From positions 1-64,000 of IMG/VR virus record IMGVR_UViG_3300033981_002454: 64,000 bases of DNA; one strand, 5' to 3'. The notes below the pieces were generated by a model. That model was not told where the DNA came from and ran no database searches. It was given only the letters and a program-made list of their open reading frames with translations. Below are positions 49,853-57,543 of the stretch, in pieces. A program made the position numbers and the translations under genes. Position 1 is the first letter of the stretch, and each line of letters starts with the position of its first letter. This DNA comes from a virus.

Positions 49853-50146
49853 TTAGGCGGAAGGGCCTGGTTGGGGTCCGAAGTTCATCCCGGGCCCGGC
49901 CAAATGACGCGCCGTCCACTCCTCGAAGTAGCCAGGGTTCTTGGCGGCGTCCTCTCCGAAAGGGGCGTACATTCCAACCCGGTCAAATTCAGGTGATCCG
50001 ATTGTCTTGGCCATTCCATGGCTGCGCGGCAGGGGGCCAGAAGGGTTGTCGCCCTGTTTCCTCTTGGCCTCAAGACCCTTCGCAAGTCCATACATCACGG
50101 ACCTGTCTCGTGCTTGTTGTCGCGCCGGATTTAGCGGGAAAGCCAC
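49853..50146 (-). CDS. Small hypothetical virion-block protein
   Basis: 97 residues, six bases before the next gene. Basic N-terminus (NPARQQARDRSVMYGLAKGLE), Pro/Gly-rich end. No family recognised. Confidence 0.45.
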   Translation of the reverse strand: MAFPLNPARQQARDRSVMYGLAKGLEAKRKQGDNPSGPLPRSHGMAKTIGSPEFDRVGMYAPFGEDAAKNPGYFEEWTARHLAGPGMNFGPQPGPSA

Positions 50147-50181
50147 AAAGGAATACCAGCCTCACCACAGTCTAGGAGGAA

Positions 50182-52662
50182 TCAATTTGGCTGGAAAACC
50201 CTGTTCCTGCTTCTGAGTTGAGCGAGCAGCCCGAGACTTTCCAACTCTTCCTGCGTAGCCGGCAATTCATCTCTGCCTAGTGGGCGGACGGAGGGTTCAA
50301 TCTGTTCCCTCCTGTAAGTCGAGGCAGAGGGATTTACGCGTGAGGCGGGGAAGAACTCTCCCTGTTGGGTGGATGCATTTCTGACTCCTGCGCGTGGCAC
50401 GCTTGCGGCCCGGCGCGCCATATAGTCTGCCACTTCGTCGATGTAGCTTGGAGTGTATTGGCCGCCCAAGTCGCTCACTGGTAGAGACATCTGGCCCGAT
50501 TGACGCAGTATCCTCCTGGCGGCCTCTGCTTGAGGATGGGCTTCATTGAGATTGATCCCCAGCTGCACGACTCTCGGGTCCACTCGAGGTGCTGCCGTGG
50601 ACCGCTCGAAGCCTTGAGGTCTCCAGGTCTTCCAGAATTCGTTTGGTGATGACTGCCCTGCCGAGGGGGTTTCCGTCGCCGCGCCAGTGAGGGGGGCAAG
50701 GAGGTCTCGCCGGGCCCCGCCGGAGGAGCCCAATACCTCCTGCTCGAGGATTCTCCTTGCGTGGCTGCCCGGTCGGAACAGATGAGACAGCCTTGGATCC
50801 CCTTGGATCTGTTCTGCTGTCAGGCGTCCACTCGCAAGCATCGGAGCAATGACGTCCCTGATCCCATCGGCAGTCCTCGGGCTTTGCATAAAAGCCCCCT
50901 TGCCAAGCCGATTCAATGTGCCCTCGAACCCCGATTCGTACTGGCTCATTCCGCCACGTCGTGACCCAAATTCCTCTCCCCTGATTCGCTCAAGGGGCGT
51001 GGGCATAAGGAATGAAGGCCCCTCCGCCCGCTCCTGCAAGGGCAAGAATCGGCCTGTGTAAGTGCCGCCTCGGTCAACCTCGGGCACTATCGATTGAAGA
51101 AGCTGGCCATCTTTGTAGACGTCAAGCCGACCTCCAAACGAATTCATTGGCCGACCCGTCTCGCTGTCGATATCGGCAGACTGCTGCCTGAGCATGGCAA
51201 CACGCGCTTTCAATCCCTCAGGGGAAACACTCAGCAAGGGGGTGTCAGCCGAGACAATTTCAAATCCTTCGTCAGACTTCGTCAACAGAGCAGCAAGGCT
51301 TACAGGGCGATCAGCCTGCGGCGCAAGTCTTGTCCGGACCTGTAACTGGGGGATGTTGTTTAGCTCTGCCCTGATGAAGTCGTCGTCTCGATTTAGTGGA
51401 AGGCCGACCCTGTATGCCTGCTCAGGAACCTGCTTCACGTAGTCACCATAGGGGCCTCTCATCGCGATATCACGCGTCATCATGAGTGGCTCGTCGCCAT
51501 CCATCGGTGCAAAGATTGGCTTGCCGTCTAAATGGCCGATAAGGGTTCCATCTGGTTCCGAGAGGGGCTTGAACCGACCGTTGCGCCACGCTTGAATCAG
51601 CGCCGATCTCGGCATTATTGGGGTTTTGGCCTCTTCTTGAATTTCCCTGACGCGCTCTCCAAGTAGGACGTCTTTTGTTCGCTCGAACGCGGCAGTGCTA
51701 TCCGGATTCGGTGTTGCCTGGTCGACAGCGATTTGCGGGTCTATCATTGTTCTCCTTGCGATCCCATCAGCGCCGACGACGACGATTGGTTCCAGGGAGT
51801 TCAATGCCGCCTCAGTTCCAATTGCTCTTTGTCGCAGCGAGATCGTCCCAGGATCTTGAGACCTAAACCCCAGCGCATCGCCCGAAAGGCGTTCATTTTC
51901 CAGTGACTCACTGGCATAGCGCCCCCTGGCTGCTAAGGGCGTGTCTGACGGAAGGCCGGTTTTCCAGTCGATAGGAAATGTTTCGACTGGCGCCCCTCCC
52001 GAGTAATCCATGGACACCCGATCTCTGTATAACGGGGTCCGAGGGGCTTCACTGAGGAATTCGCGGTAGAAATCAATCCGGGCGGGGTCTTGGTCTAGTC
52101 CAAGGCTCCGATTTCTGGAGTCGGGGGAGCTGAGTCCAAGGGACGTGGTTTTCGGGTGGCCGCGCTTCGCTTCAGCAGGGGAGGGGGTCAAGAATTCACC
52201 TCTGCTTATGAGCTCTTTCCTGGTGTTTTTCCCTGTAATCGAGGGATCGACGACCGTTACAGAATCAGCAATCCCCGAAATTAGGCTTGCCAGCGAGCTT
52301 TTTAAGGGAGTTCGCTCTGGGGTGTCTTCAGGCTCGTAAAAGGGGCGCGACACGCTAGAAACATTGTTTGGCCGCTGTCCTAGTTCCTCTTCGGAGGGCG
52401 TAAACCACCTTCCTTGGGCCACGCTTCCGCGGTCAGCCAGTGGAGGTTCGTAGGGGATGACAGAAATCGGTTCGATGCTGCGATTTCCACCCAGGTAGGC
52501 CTCCGTGACGGGGAAAGCTACTTCCTGTCTTGTCCCGTCTGGACGAGGTAAGCCAAAAACTCCCCCACCAACGGTCTTGAATTTGCGTCGCCCTGCTACT
52601 TCGAGCCCATTCCACCTGTCGGGCAAGCGACCTGGAGAACCAAAAAACCCTGATTGCACCAC
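50182..52662 (-). CDS. Large hypothetical virion-type protein
   Basis: 826 residues from GTG 52662; no SD seen. Polar, Pro/Arg/Ser-rich with few hydrophobic segments; ordered-looking stretches include SLEPIVVVGADGIARRTMID, GHLDGKPIFAPMDGDEPLMM and GGRLDVYKDGQLLQSIVPEV. It is the first large gene of the leftward virion operon. Possibly a minor head or tail protein. No homologue recognised. Confidence 0.55.
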   Translation of the reverse strand: MVQSGFFGSPGRLPDRWNGLEVAGRRKFKTVGGGVFGLPRPDGTRQEVAFPVTEAYLGGNRSIEPISVIPYEPPLADRGSVAQGRWFTPSEEELGQRPNNVSSVSRPFYEPEDTPERTPLKSSLASLISGIADSVTVVDPSITGKNTRKELISRGEFLTPSPAEAKRGHPKTTSLGLSSPDSRNRSLGLDQDPARIDFYREFLSEAPRTPLYRDRVSMDYSGGAPVETFPIDWKTGLPSDTPLAARGRYASESLENERLSGDALGFRSQDPGTISLRQRAIGTEAALNSLEPIVVVGADGIARRTMIDPQIAVDQATPNPDSTAAFERTKDVLLGERVREIQEEAKTPIMPRSALIQAWRNGRFKPLSEPDGTLIGHLDGKPIFAPMDGDEPLMMTRDIAMRGPYGDYVKQVPEQAYRVGLPLNRDDDFIRAELNNIPQLQVRTRLAPQADRPVSLAALLTKSDEGFEIVSADTPLLSVSPEGLKARVAMLRQQSADIDSETGRPMNSFGGRLDVYKDGQLLQSIVPEVDRGGTYTGRFLPLQERAEGPSFLMPTPLERIRGEEFGSRRGGMSQYESGFEGTLNRLGKGAFMQSPRTADGIRDVIAPMLASGRLTAEQIQGDPRLSHLFRPGSHARRILEQEVLGSSGGARRDLLAPLTGAATETPSAGQSSPNEFWKTWRPQGFERSTAAPRVDPRVVQLGINLNEAHPQAEAARRILRQSGQMSLPVSDLGGQYTPSYIDEVADYMARRAASVPRAGVRNASTQQGEFFPASRVNPSASTYRREQIEPSVRPLGRDELPATQEELESLGLLAQLRSRNRVFQPN

Positions 52663-52749
52663 GAATCGAGCGCGTCTTGCTGTCAGACCAGTCTATCGGG
52701 GTTGATTTTGTTGTCTTACGGGGACACGGGGCGCCTGATTTTCCCTGAA

Positions 52750-53280
52750 TCAGCCCTTGCGTGACTCGTCTTCGGCCATTTGCTCGTCAATCTCTTTACG
52801 AGCGCTATTCATTTCGTTCTCGCTGCAGGTTCCGTGGCCGCATAACCCTCTTTCCTCCATGAAATAGCCATTCCCTTGCAGTATCCAGCGCATGCGTGCG
52901 GCATCGGCGGCCTCGCTGGTGTCTGGTGGGCGGCGGACTGTGCGGAGCTCCTCAGCAAGCCTTTGTTGTCCCTTCTCCACCAGGAACTTTGCGCACTCTT
53001 CCAGTTCTTCTTCGCGAGCTCGTTGCAGCGCGTAGCCAGGCGTCGGGGTTGCTTTGATGGGAGCTGCCGCCTCAGCCCATGGAACGGGGAACAGGCGTGA
53101 ATCGTCATGCCCAGGGACCCGCCCTGCGAAAGCGGACAGGCCGCCAGGCACCGCAGCAGCCCCTCCTCCTGCGCTTCTTTCTGTGGGGCGACGCCAGCCC
53201 TGTCGTCCGGATTCCACAGCCCAGAAGTGATCCGGCGAATTAGGGGGATTCGTTGGGTGCTGGGGTTTTGGATCGGTCAT
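52750..53280 (-). CDS. DAxRxRW-motif protein, first gene of the leftward operon
   Basis: 176 residues from ATG 53280, with GGAG eight bases upstream; the longer frame to 53475 lacks support. The first half is Pro/Gly-rich. The C-terminal module DAARMRWILQGNGYFMEE, then HGTC and an acidic helix (EMNSARKEIDEQM), matches the N-terminal module at 3402-3902. Function unknown. Confidence 0.6.
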   Translation of the reverse strand: MTDPKPQHPTNPPNSPDHFWAVESGRQGWRRPTERSAGGGAAAVPGGLSAFAGRVPGHDDSRLFPVPWAEAAAPIKATPTPGYALQRAREEELEECAKFLVEKGQQRLAEELRTVRRPPDTSEAADAARMRWILQGNGYFMEERGLCGHGTCSENEMNSARKEIDEQMAEDESRKG

Positions 53281-53394
53281 TGGGGCTGCTCCGATGGTTG
53301 GCTGCGCTTGCGTGCTGTGTCGCGCACTGCGAATCATAACGCCTTTCACCCCATGAATCAAACAACAGAAGCAAGCTCCCCTATGGAATTCTGA

Positions 53395-53660
53395 AAATTT
53401 TTTGCGGCGCGCCCCATACATTAAAAACCCCCCACGCAAAATGGGAACCTGGGAGGAAAAAAAAAGATTAGGCATGTAGCGCCCCTGTCAGCAGCGGTAG
53501 CAAGCGCCGCGAGCGGAGCAGCGAGGGGGGATACGTGCCTTGCCGCAACGCGTAGCAGTAGGTCGCGTAGCTAATGCATAGCAGCAGCTAGCGCCAATGC
53601 AGCGGATGCAGCAGCAGCAGCGATAGCTGCGGCATACGCTATACCTCCCTGGTTCCTTTT
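53395..53660. other. Gene-free GC-rich region with AGC/GCA-rich sequence
   Basis: No supported gene. It begins with an A/T-rich segment (AAAATTTTTTGCGG and a run of nine A), then sequence rich in GCAGC, GTAGC and AGCAGC triplets. It separates the divergent leftward virion and rightward right-arm operons, so promoters or an origin/packaging site are likely here; none can be pinned down. Confidence 0.45.
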
Positions 53661-53870
53661 ATCCTTTCTATACTTTTGCTACACTCCCTATACTACGCTC
53701 TACTCTTATACTCTACCCTCACTATCTCTATCTTACCCTTACATCTCTCATCCTCCCCTTCCCTTGCAGCACCTGCTATCTCTCGCTTCCCTAGCTCCCT
53801 ACACTACACTCCCGCTCCCGCTCCTACTCACACACACTCACGCACGCAGCGCGGTTGCACTACTCGTGAT
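53655..53870 (+). other. G-poor, pyrimidine-rich tract
   Basis: The top strand is almost purely C, T and A (e.g. CTCTACTCTTATACTCTACC) with very few G over about 200 bases. Repeated CTATACT and TATACTC words occur. The open frame here codes only low-complexity Ser/Leu/Pro/Thr peptide and is not accepted as a gene. Confidence 0.6.
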
Positions 53871-53889
53871 CACATCATCAGTGAAGCAA

Positions 53890-53915
53890 CTCAGCAGTGC
53901 ACACCATCTGTTGAG
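53890..53915 (+). promoter_or_regulatory. CAGCAG hairpin element, copy 1
   Basis: CTCAGCAG-TGCACACCAT-CTGTTGAG; eight base pairs including one G-U. 64 bases before ATG 53979. A second hairpin with GGGAGAT in its loop (GCGCT...AGCGC) follows. Confidence 0.7.
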
Positions 53916-53978
53916 AAGCATAGCGCTTTCACGGGAGATAAGCGCCCGACAACTACTGCTATTGCAGCAGCAACCTCA

Positions 53979-54158
53979 ATGGCTACCGTCATTCTTACTG
54001 ATCGGATCTACCGCTTCAGCACTCTCAATCCTGAGACCGTGGCAGTTAGCGTCTACCCCCTCAAGGGAGCGCGTGGGCTATGGCCCCAATCCACGAGTTA
54101 CTGCATCGAGAGGGCTCGCCGCCTTCTCGCCACACTTCGGACTCAGGCGATTGCTTGA
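53979..54158 (+). CDS. Small orphan protein, right arm
   Basis: 59 residues from ATG 53979: TVILTDRIYRFSTLNPETV, then a basic helix YCIERARRLLATLRTQ. Flanked by a hairpin element upstream and a strong terminator downstream, so it appears to be its own transcription unit. No family recognised. Confidence 0.55.
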   Translation: MATVILTDRIYRFSTLNPETVAVSVYPLKGARGLWPQSTSYCIERARRLLATLRTQAIA

Positions 54159-54164
54159 TCCCTT

Positions 54165-54200
54165 AGCCCCTGGTCCTTTACTGGATCAGGGGCTTTTCTT
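54165..54200 (+). terminator. Rho-independent terminator
   Basis: AGCCCCTG/CAGGGGCT perfect stem followed by TTTCTT, seven bases after the stop at 54158. Confidence 0.8.
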
Positions 54201-54210
54201 GTTGAACCTT

Positions 54211-54233
54211 CTCAGCAGTGCACACCACCTGCT
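54211..54233 (+). promoter_or_regulatory. CAGCAG hairpin element, copy 2
   Basis: CTCAGCAG-TGCACACCAC-CTGCT, ten bases after the terminator and seven before GTG 54240. Confidence 0.7.
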
Positions 54234-54239
54234 TTCCGC

Positions 54240-54428
54240 GTGACTCTTCCCTCTAATCTCCACTTCGGCTACGACATCTGGTACGGGCCCGTCCTCTGCT
54301 CCAATACCCTCCACGCAGTGGATGAGGCCCTGGGCTATCAAGACAGCCCCCTCGATGTCCTGAGATCCCTAACCTTCATCCCTGTCGGCCTTGAGTATTC
54401 TCGATGGCCACAGCTCACCATCTCCTAG
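54240..54428 (+). CDS. Small orphan protein, right arm
   Basis: 62 residues from GTG 54240 (no SD). Contains FGYDIWYGPVLCSNTLHAVDEALGY and a hydrophobic-aromatic end. Stop TAG is embedded in the following GTGCCA hairpin. No family recognised. Confidence 0.5.
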   Translation: MTLPSNLHFGYDIWYGPVLCSNTLHAVDEALGYQDSPLDVLRSLTFIPVGLEYSRWPQLTIS

Positions 54429-54443
54429 TGCCACATCTGGCAC
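54428..54443 (+). promoter_or_regulatory. GTGCCA-CATC-TGGCAC stop-codon hairpin
   Basis: A perfect 6-bp dyad with a 4-base loop that begins on the last base of the TAG stop. The identical sequence recurs at 55199 and a variant with a compensating G-U pair at 55623. Confidence 0.65.
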
Positions 54444-54455
54444 CCCCTACCCTCG

Positions 54456-54487
54456 CCCCGCTTGGAGTCGTCCAAGTGGGGCTTTTT
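54456..54487 (+). terminator. Rho-independent terminator
   Basis: CCCCGCTTGGA-GTCG-TCCAAGTGGGG, 11 bp with one G-U, then CTTTTT. Confidence 0.9.
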
Positions 54488-54498
54488 CGCTGGACCTT

Positions 54499-54520
54499 CT
54501 CAGCAGTGGACACCACTGCT
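54499..54520 (+). promoter_or_regulatory. CAGCAG hairpin element, copy 3
   Basis: AGCAGTG-GACAC-CACTGCT, a 7-bp stem seven bases before ATG 54528 and 11 bases after the terminator T run; no SD is present. Confidence 0.7.
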
Positions 54521-54527
54521 TCGACTT

Positions 54528-54692
54528 ATGGCAACCGCCTCCCCTCGCTCAGTGGCTGATCTCAATTGGCTCATTTCTCACGTCTCCGAGCGTTCTCGTG
54601 CGGGCGATCTTGAGGCGCAGGAACGCTTATCCGAGCTTCTCTGCGAACTCGAGGACCGCCTGGAGGCCAGCGGCTTCTACGACCGCAACTGA
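54528..54692 (+). CDS. Small orphan protein, right arm
   Basis: 54 residues from ATG 54528. One amphipathic helical unit (SVADLNWLISHVSERSRAGD, then ERLSELLCELEDRLEASG). Its own hairpin element and terminators on both sides. No family recognised. Confidence 0.55.
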   Translation: MATASPRSVADLNWLISHVSERSRAGDLEAQERLSELLCELEDRLEASGFYDRN

Positions 54693-54707
54693 ACTCTCAC
54701 GCCATCC

Positions 54708-54744
54708 GCCCCTGACTCCGCTCCGCGGGGATCGGGGGCTTTTT
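54708..54744 (+). terminator. Rho-independent terminator
   Basis: GCCCCTGA/TCGGGGGC stem with one G-U, then TTTTT. Confidence 0.8.
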
Positions 54745-54750
54745 CACTGA

Positions 54751-54773
54751 GTCCACTCAGCAGTGGACACCAC
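54751..54773 (+). promoter_or_regulatory. CAGCAG hairpin element, copy 4 (divergent)
   Basis: CTCAGCAG-TGGACACCAC keeps the consensus 5' arm and loop, but the 3' arm is CTTCTT. An alternative stem GTCCAC-TCAGCA-GTGGAC is perfect. ATG 54787 follows 14 bases later. Confidence 0.6.
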
Positions 54774-54786
54774 CTTCTTCGTTTCT

Positions 54787-55011
54787 ATGTCCCTTACATC
54801 CCTTTCCGATTTCCAGCTCCATCAACTAGCTGACCAGCTCGCCGACCAATACCGCCTCACGGAAGACGCATCCGTGGATGACCGCCTTATGGAGGTCTTC
54901 CGCGAAATGTCCCGCCGTGAGCACGCCATAGATGACCACTCCATGCAGGCTTTCTTCGACACGTCCTACCGTGAGCAAGTAGCCGAAATCCCTGTCATCG
55001 ACTGGCTATGA
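54787..55011 (+). CDS. Small orphan helical protein, right arm
   Basis: 74 residues from ATG 54787. SLSDFQLHQLADQLADQYRL and LMEVFREMSRREHAID are amphipathic helices. Stop overlaps the next start (ATGA). Confidence 0.5.
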   Translation: MSLTSLSDFQLHQLADQLADQYRLTEDASVDDRLMEVFREMSRREHAIDDHSMQAFFDTSYREQVAEIPVIDWL

Positions 55012-55199
55012 GCATCAACCACGCCTGGATGGGCTCCGCGATCGAATGCATGCACATGCGTGCTATCGATAGCGATGGAGACTACCGATCCCATCCCGAC
55101 TACAACGCCGGATGGAATCTCTTCTCCTCCTCCTCCTTCATGCCCATAGGGGACATGCTCCTCTCCCCAGAGGAGGATGATCCCCGCTGGTACACCTAG
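55008..55199 (+). CDS. Small orphan protein, right arm
   Basis: 63 residues; ATG 55008 in ATGA overlap, stop TAG embedded in the next GTGCCA hairpin. No family recognised. Confidence 0.5.
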   Translation: MSINHAWMGSAIECMHMRAIDSDGDYRSHPDYNAGWNLFSSSSFMPIGDMLLSPEEDDPRWYT

Positions 55200-55214
55200 T
55201 GCCACATCTGGCAC
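55199..55214 (+). promoter_or_regulatory. GTGCCA-CATC-TGGCAC stop-codon hairpin, second copy
   Basis: Identical to 54428-54443, again starting on the last base of a TAG stop, followed by the same CCCCTACCC. Confidence 0.65.
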
Positions 55215-55225
55215 CCCCTACCCCT

Positions 55226-55260
55226 GCCCCATCCGGCTATCCCCCGGGTGGGGCTTTTTT
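55226..55260 (+). terminator. Rho-independent terminator
   Basis: GCCCCA-T-CCGG ... CCGG-G-TGGGGC stem then TTTTTT. Confidence 0.9.
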
Positions 55261-55270
55261 AGTGAGCCTT

Positions 55271-55290
55271 CTCAGCAGTGCCACCTGCTG
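55271..55290 (+). promoter_or_regulatory. CAGCAG hairpin element, copy 5
   Basis: CAGCAG-TGCCAC-CTGCTG with a shortened loop, ten bases after the terminator; start at 55340. Confidence 0.7.
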
Positions 55291-55339
55291 TCTACGGCTC
55301 ACATCCCTTCGCCCCGGTTAGCAACCGGGCTACCCCTCA

Positions 55340-55609
55340 ATGACCGAGAACAACCTTCATTCTCTGTCTATTGATCTACGCTTGCTCGCAAGGGCAAGCA
55401 TCTGGACCTGCCCCTCCACTGGGCGGGTCCTCCAAGGCTCTATCGATCGCAAAATCGAAGCCCTCCGTGAGGTCATCCTTGATGCCCTCTGGGCCAAGCA
55501 AGATGGCCTCACCATCACCCAGCAGATGGTCGCCGCTGTCACCACAGCACGCACCCTCTGCCTCGATAACCAGCAAACGCTTCGCCAGCTGCGGCGAGCG
55601 GCTGCCTGA
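55340..55609 (+). CDS. Small orphan helical protein, right arm
   Basis: 89 residues. Helices LSIDLRLLARASIW, SIDRKIEALREVILDALWAK, then TQQMVAAVTTARTLC. No SD at ATG 55340. Function unknown. Confidence 0.55.
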   Translation: MTENNLHSLSIDLRLLARASIWTCPSTGRVLQGSIDRKIEALREVILDALWAKQDGLTITQQMVAAVTTARTLCLDNQQTLRQLRRAAA

Positions 55610-55622
55610 TGTATCTTCTGGG

Positions 55623-55638
55623 GTGTCATACCTGGCAC
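55623..55638 (+). promoter_or_regulatory. GTGTCA-TACC-TGGCAC hairpin, variant copy
   Basis: Variant of the 54428/55199 hairpin in which C to T in the left arm keeps a G-U pair, 14 bases after a stop codon. No T-run terminator follows. Confidence 0.5.
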
Positions 55639-55670
55639 CCCTCCCTTTGGTCCTATTCACTGAGCCAAAT

Positions 55671-55692
55671 CAGCAGTGCACACCGCCTGTTG
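55671..55692 (+). promoter_or_regulatory. CAGCAG hairpin element, copy 6
   Basis: CAGCAG-TGCACACCGC-CTGTTG (one G-U), 32 bases before ATG 55724. Confidence 0.7.
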
Positions 55693-55723
55693 TGCGGCTC
55701 AATACCCCTCACTGGAAATCCCC

Positions 55724-56287
55724 ATGTCCACTGCCACCAAGTCCAAGCCTTCCTCTACCGCCACCCCCGTGGCACCTGAAGCTCCCGAAGAACAGCCCAT
55801 CTTTGGTATCTACGAAGAGCTCGTCGCTGAGCTCGAAGCCGCCAAGGCAAGAATCACTGAGCTGGAGTCCTCAGGCGAACAGCTCAATCAAATCCTTTGG
55901 CTCCAAAAGACTCCCCCTAGGGGCTCTCGCCAGGGCTTCACTGACGGCGGCACGCCCTTTATTGAGTTTGGTGCCCAATTTGCGACTTTCAACAAGAAGA
56001 CCAATTCCAGGGTTTTCGGCGCCTGGAAGAACTTCACCGCATACGGCGAACTCGCTGAGACCATCGGTGAATTCTTCAACACAGACGATCGCCTCGTGCG
56101 CATCACTGCATACGAGCGCCCCTGGCACGGCACTGTTGCCGGTCCAGAGGGCCCTGTAAGCACCCGCAACACCGAATGGATCGTTGTCTCCTTCCAGCCC
56201 GTCGCAAGGCTGGATAGCCCCTCTCCGATGAGCGAGCCCGAGGCTCCCTTCTCGGGTGAGCCCACCTCGGAGGAAGTTTCCTTCTGA
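55724..56287 (+). CDS. Single-stranded DNA-binding (SSB/OB-fold) like protein
   Basis: 187 residues from ATG 55724. After a Pro-rich start and a coiled stretch (EELVAELEAAKARITELESS), FIEFGAQFATFNKK, WKNFTAYGELAETIGEFFNTDDRLVRITAY and TEWIVVSFQPVAR follow the strand order of SSB OB folds. The acidic tail ending SEEVSF resembles the SSB protein-interaction tip. It would coat ssDNA in replication. The N-terminal extension is unusual. Confidence 0.65.
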   Translation: MSTATKSKPSSTATPVAPEAPEEQPIFGIYEELVAELEAAKARITELESSGEQLNQILWLQKTPPRGSRQGFTDGGTPFIEFGAQFATFNKKTNSRVFGAWKNFTAYGELAETIGEFFNTDDRLVRITAYERPWHGTVAGPEGPVSTRNTEWIVVSFQPVARLDSPSPMSEPEAPFSGEPTSEEVSF

Positions 56288-56297
56288 GGTACATCCA

Positions 56298-56317
56298 GGC
56301 CCCGCCCGGGTGGGGCC
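56298..56317 (+). terminator. GC-rich hairpin after the SSB-like gene
   Basis: GGCCCC-GCCCGGGT-GGGGCC without a T run. The rest of 56288-56472 contains no gene I can support. Confidence 0.4.
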
Positions 56318-56472
56318 CTAATCCATCCAGTGGCCCCTTCCATGGCCGTTGCTCGGCCTCTCCTGGAGTCCATAACCATCAAGCAATTGTGTGTCCTAGC
56401 GCTCTTACAGAGCCGTGCCGGGCGACTTGCTAGCCATGGCATGCGGGCTAACCTCCTCTCAATTCTTTTCTT

Positions 56473-57189
56473 ATGACCACCCTCACCAAGAACACCGACC
56501 TCCTCAAACAGGAGGTCCACGAACACATCACGGCGGATGCCGTCGTCCAGGGTAATTACTGGTCAGACGGCAAAGGCTGCTTCATCGGGTGCCTGACTTA
56601 TTCAGGCGACCCCACTCCTGCTGTGGAGCGATTTGGGCTCACTGAGTCCATTCTTCGCATCGCGGAACGCATCTTTGAATCTCTTCCGCTTGAGGAAGCT
56701 AAGCAATTCTTCTTCGACTTTCCCGACGCCGTCGCTATGGACGGTAAAAACCTCTCCTTGATCCATTGGGTCTTCCTCGGTGAAACCCTAGGAAATCTCC
56801 CTCCTCAGCGGCCCGGAATCCAGGCCGTTATTGACCCAGTTATTCATGGCATGGATTTACTGGCTTCTGGCAACGTCTGGGGGACAGACGCCAGTGCCGC
56901 CGCCAGAGACGCCGCCTGGAACGCCGCCGGTGACGCCGCCTGGGCCGCCTCCTGTGCCGGCGCTAGGACCGGCTCCTGGGCCGCCTCCTGTGCCGCCTCC
57001 TGTGCCGGCGCTAGGACCGGCTCCTGGGCCGCCGCCATGGCCGCCGGTGACGCCGCCGGGGCCGCCTCCTGCGCCGCCAGGGACGCCGCCTGGAACGCCG
57101 CCGGTGACGCCAGTGACGCCGAAACTCGCCGGCAGCGGGACTCCCTGTTGTGGCTCATTCGAGAGGCGCCTGTTGTGACCCCTTCCTGA
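56473..57189 (+). CDS. Phage protein with Ala-rich tail (GxYWSDGKGCxxGC family)
   Basis: 238 residues. VVQGNYWSDGKGCFIGCLTYSG, ERFGLTESILRIAERIFESLP and VIDPVIHGMDLLASG follow a widespread phage/plasmid family of unknown function whose C-terminus is an Ala-rich repetitive helix. Here that is AARDAAWNAAGDAAWAAS with two 39-bp DNA repeats. LLWLIREAP closes the protein as in relatives. The product of 6901-7668 is a distant paralogue. Confidence 0.65.
   Translation: MTTLTKNTDLLKQEVHEHITADAVVQGNYWSDGKGCFIGCLTYSGDPTPAVERFGLTESILRIAERIFESLPLEEAKQFFFDFPDAVAMDGKNLSLIHWVFLGETLGNLPPQRPGIQAVIDPVIHGMDLLASGNVWGTDASAAARDAAWNAAGDAAWAASCAGARTGSWAASCAASCAGARTGSWAAAMAAGDAAGAASCAARDAAWNAAGDASDAETRRQRDSLLWLIREAPVVTPS
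56947..57033 (+). repeat. GC-rich 39-bp repeat, two copies offset by 48 bp
   Basis: GCCTCCTGTGCCGGCGCTAG and the following 19 bases occur at 56947 and 56995 within the Ala-rich coding tail. Confidence 0.75.
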
Positions 57190-57229
57190 TCACCCCTGTC
57201 CTGCAACCCTCTCTGATGTCTACTCCTTC

Positions 57230-57388
57230 ATGACAGCGCTATACACCCCTCGGCTGCTGCGCGGCGGCTCCTGGTTCAACTTCCCCAGGGACTGCCCCTC
57301 GGCCCATCGCTACCGCGCCCTGCCTGCTGATACCAGCGGCATCATCGGTTTCCGTGTGGTGTACCTCCCCCGGGAGGTAACACCATGA
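57230..57388 (+). CDS. FGE C-terminal segment cassette 1 (mini-ORF)
   Basis: 52 residues. RGGSWFNFPRDCPSAHRYR...IIGFRVVYLP is the C-terminal end of the formylglycine-generating-enzyme/sulfatase-modifying fold (a C-type-lectin fold), without the rest of the domain. The 3' end carries GGGAGGT eight bases before the next ATG, whose ATGA overlaps this stop. It aligns without gaps to cassette 2. Confidence 0.65.
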   Translation: MTALYTPRLLRGGSWFNFPRDCPSAHRYRALPADTSGIIGFRVVYLPREVTP

Positions 57389-57543
57389 CAACCCTTGACG
57401 CTTCTCGGCTACTGCGCGGGGGCTCCTGGATCTTTTATCCCGGGAGCTACGACTCGGCCTTCCGCTACCCCTTCCGGTGCGGCGGTGCCTTCAGTTTCAT
57501 CGGTTTCCGCGTGGTGTACCTCCCCCAGGAGGTAGCGCCATGA
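57385..57543 (+). CDS. FGE C-terminal segment cassette 2 (mini-ORF)
   Basis: 52 residues, same length and start (MTxLxxxRLLRGGSW) as cassette 1. The segment between W15 and G40 is almost entirely different (IFYPGSYDSAFRYPFRCGG), while the flanks are nearly identical. AGGAGGT sits before the next ATG, in an ATGA overlap. Confidence 0.65.
   Translation: MTTLDASRLLRGGSWIFYPGSYDSAFRYPFRCGGAFSFIGFRVVYLPQEVAP

Noticed and set aside
53676-54243. Two long ORFs through the pyrimidine tract
   Set aside because: Products are Leu/Ser/Pro/Thr strings caused by base composition. Only the 3' end from ATG 53979 is credible.
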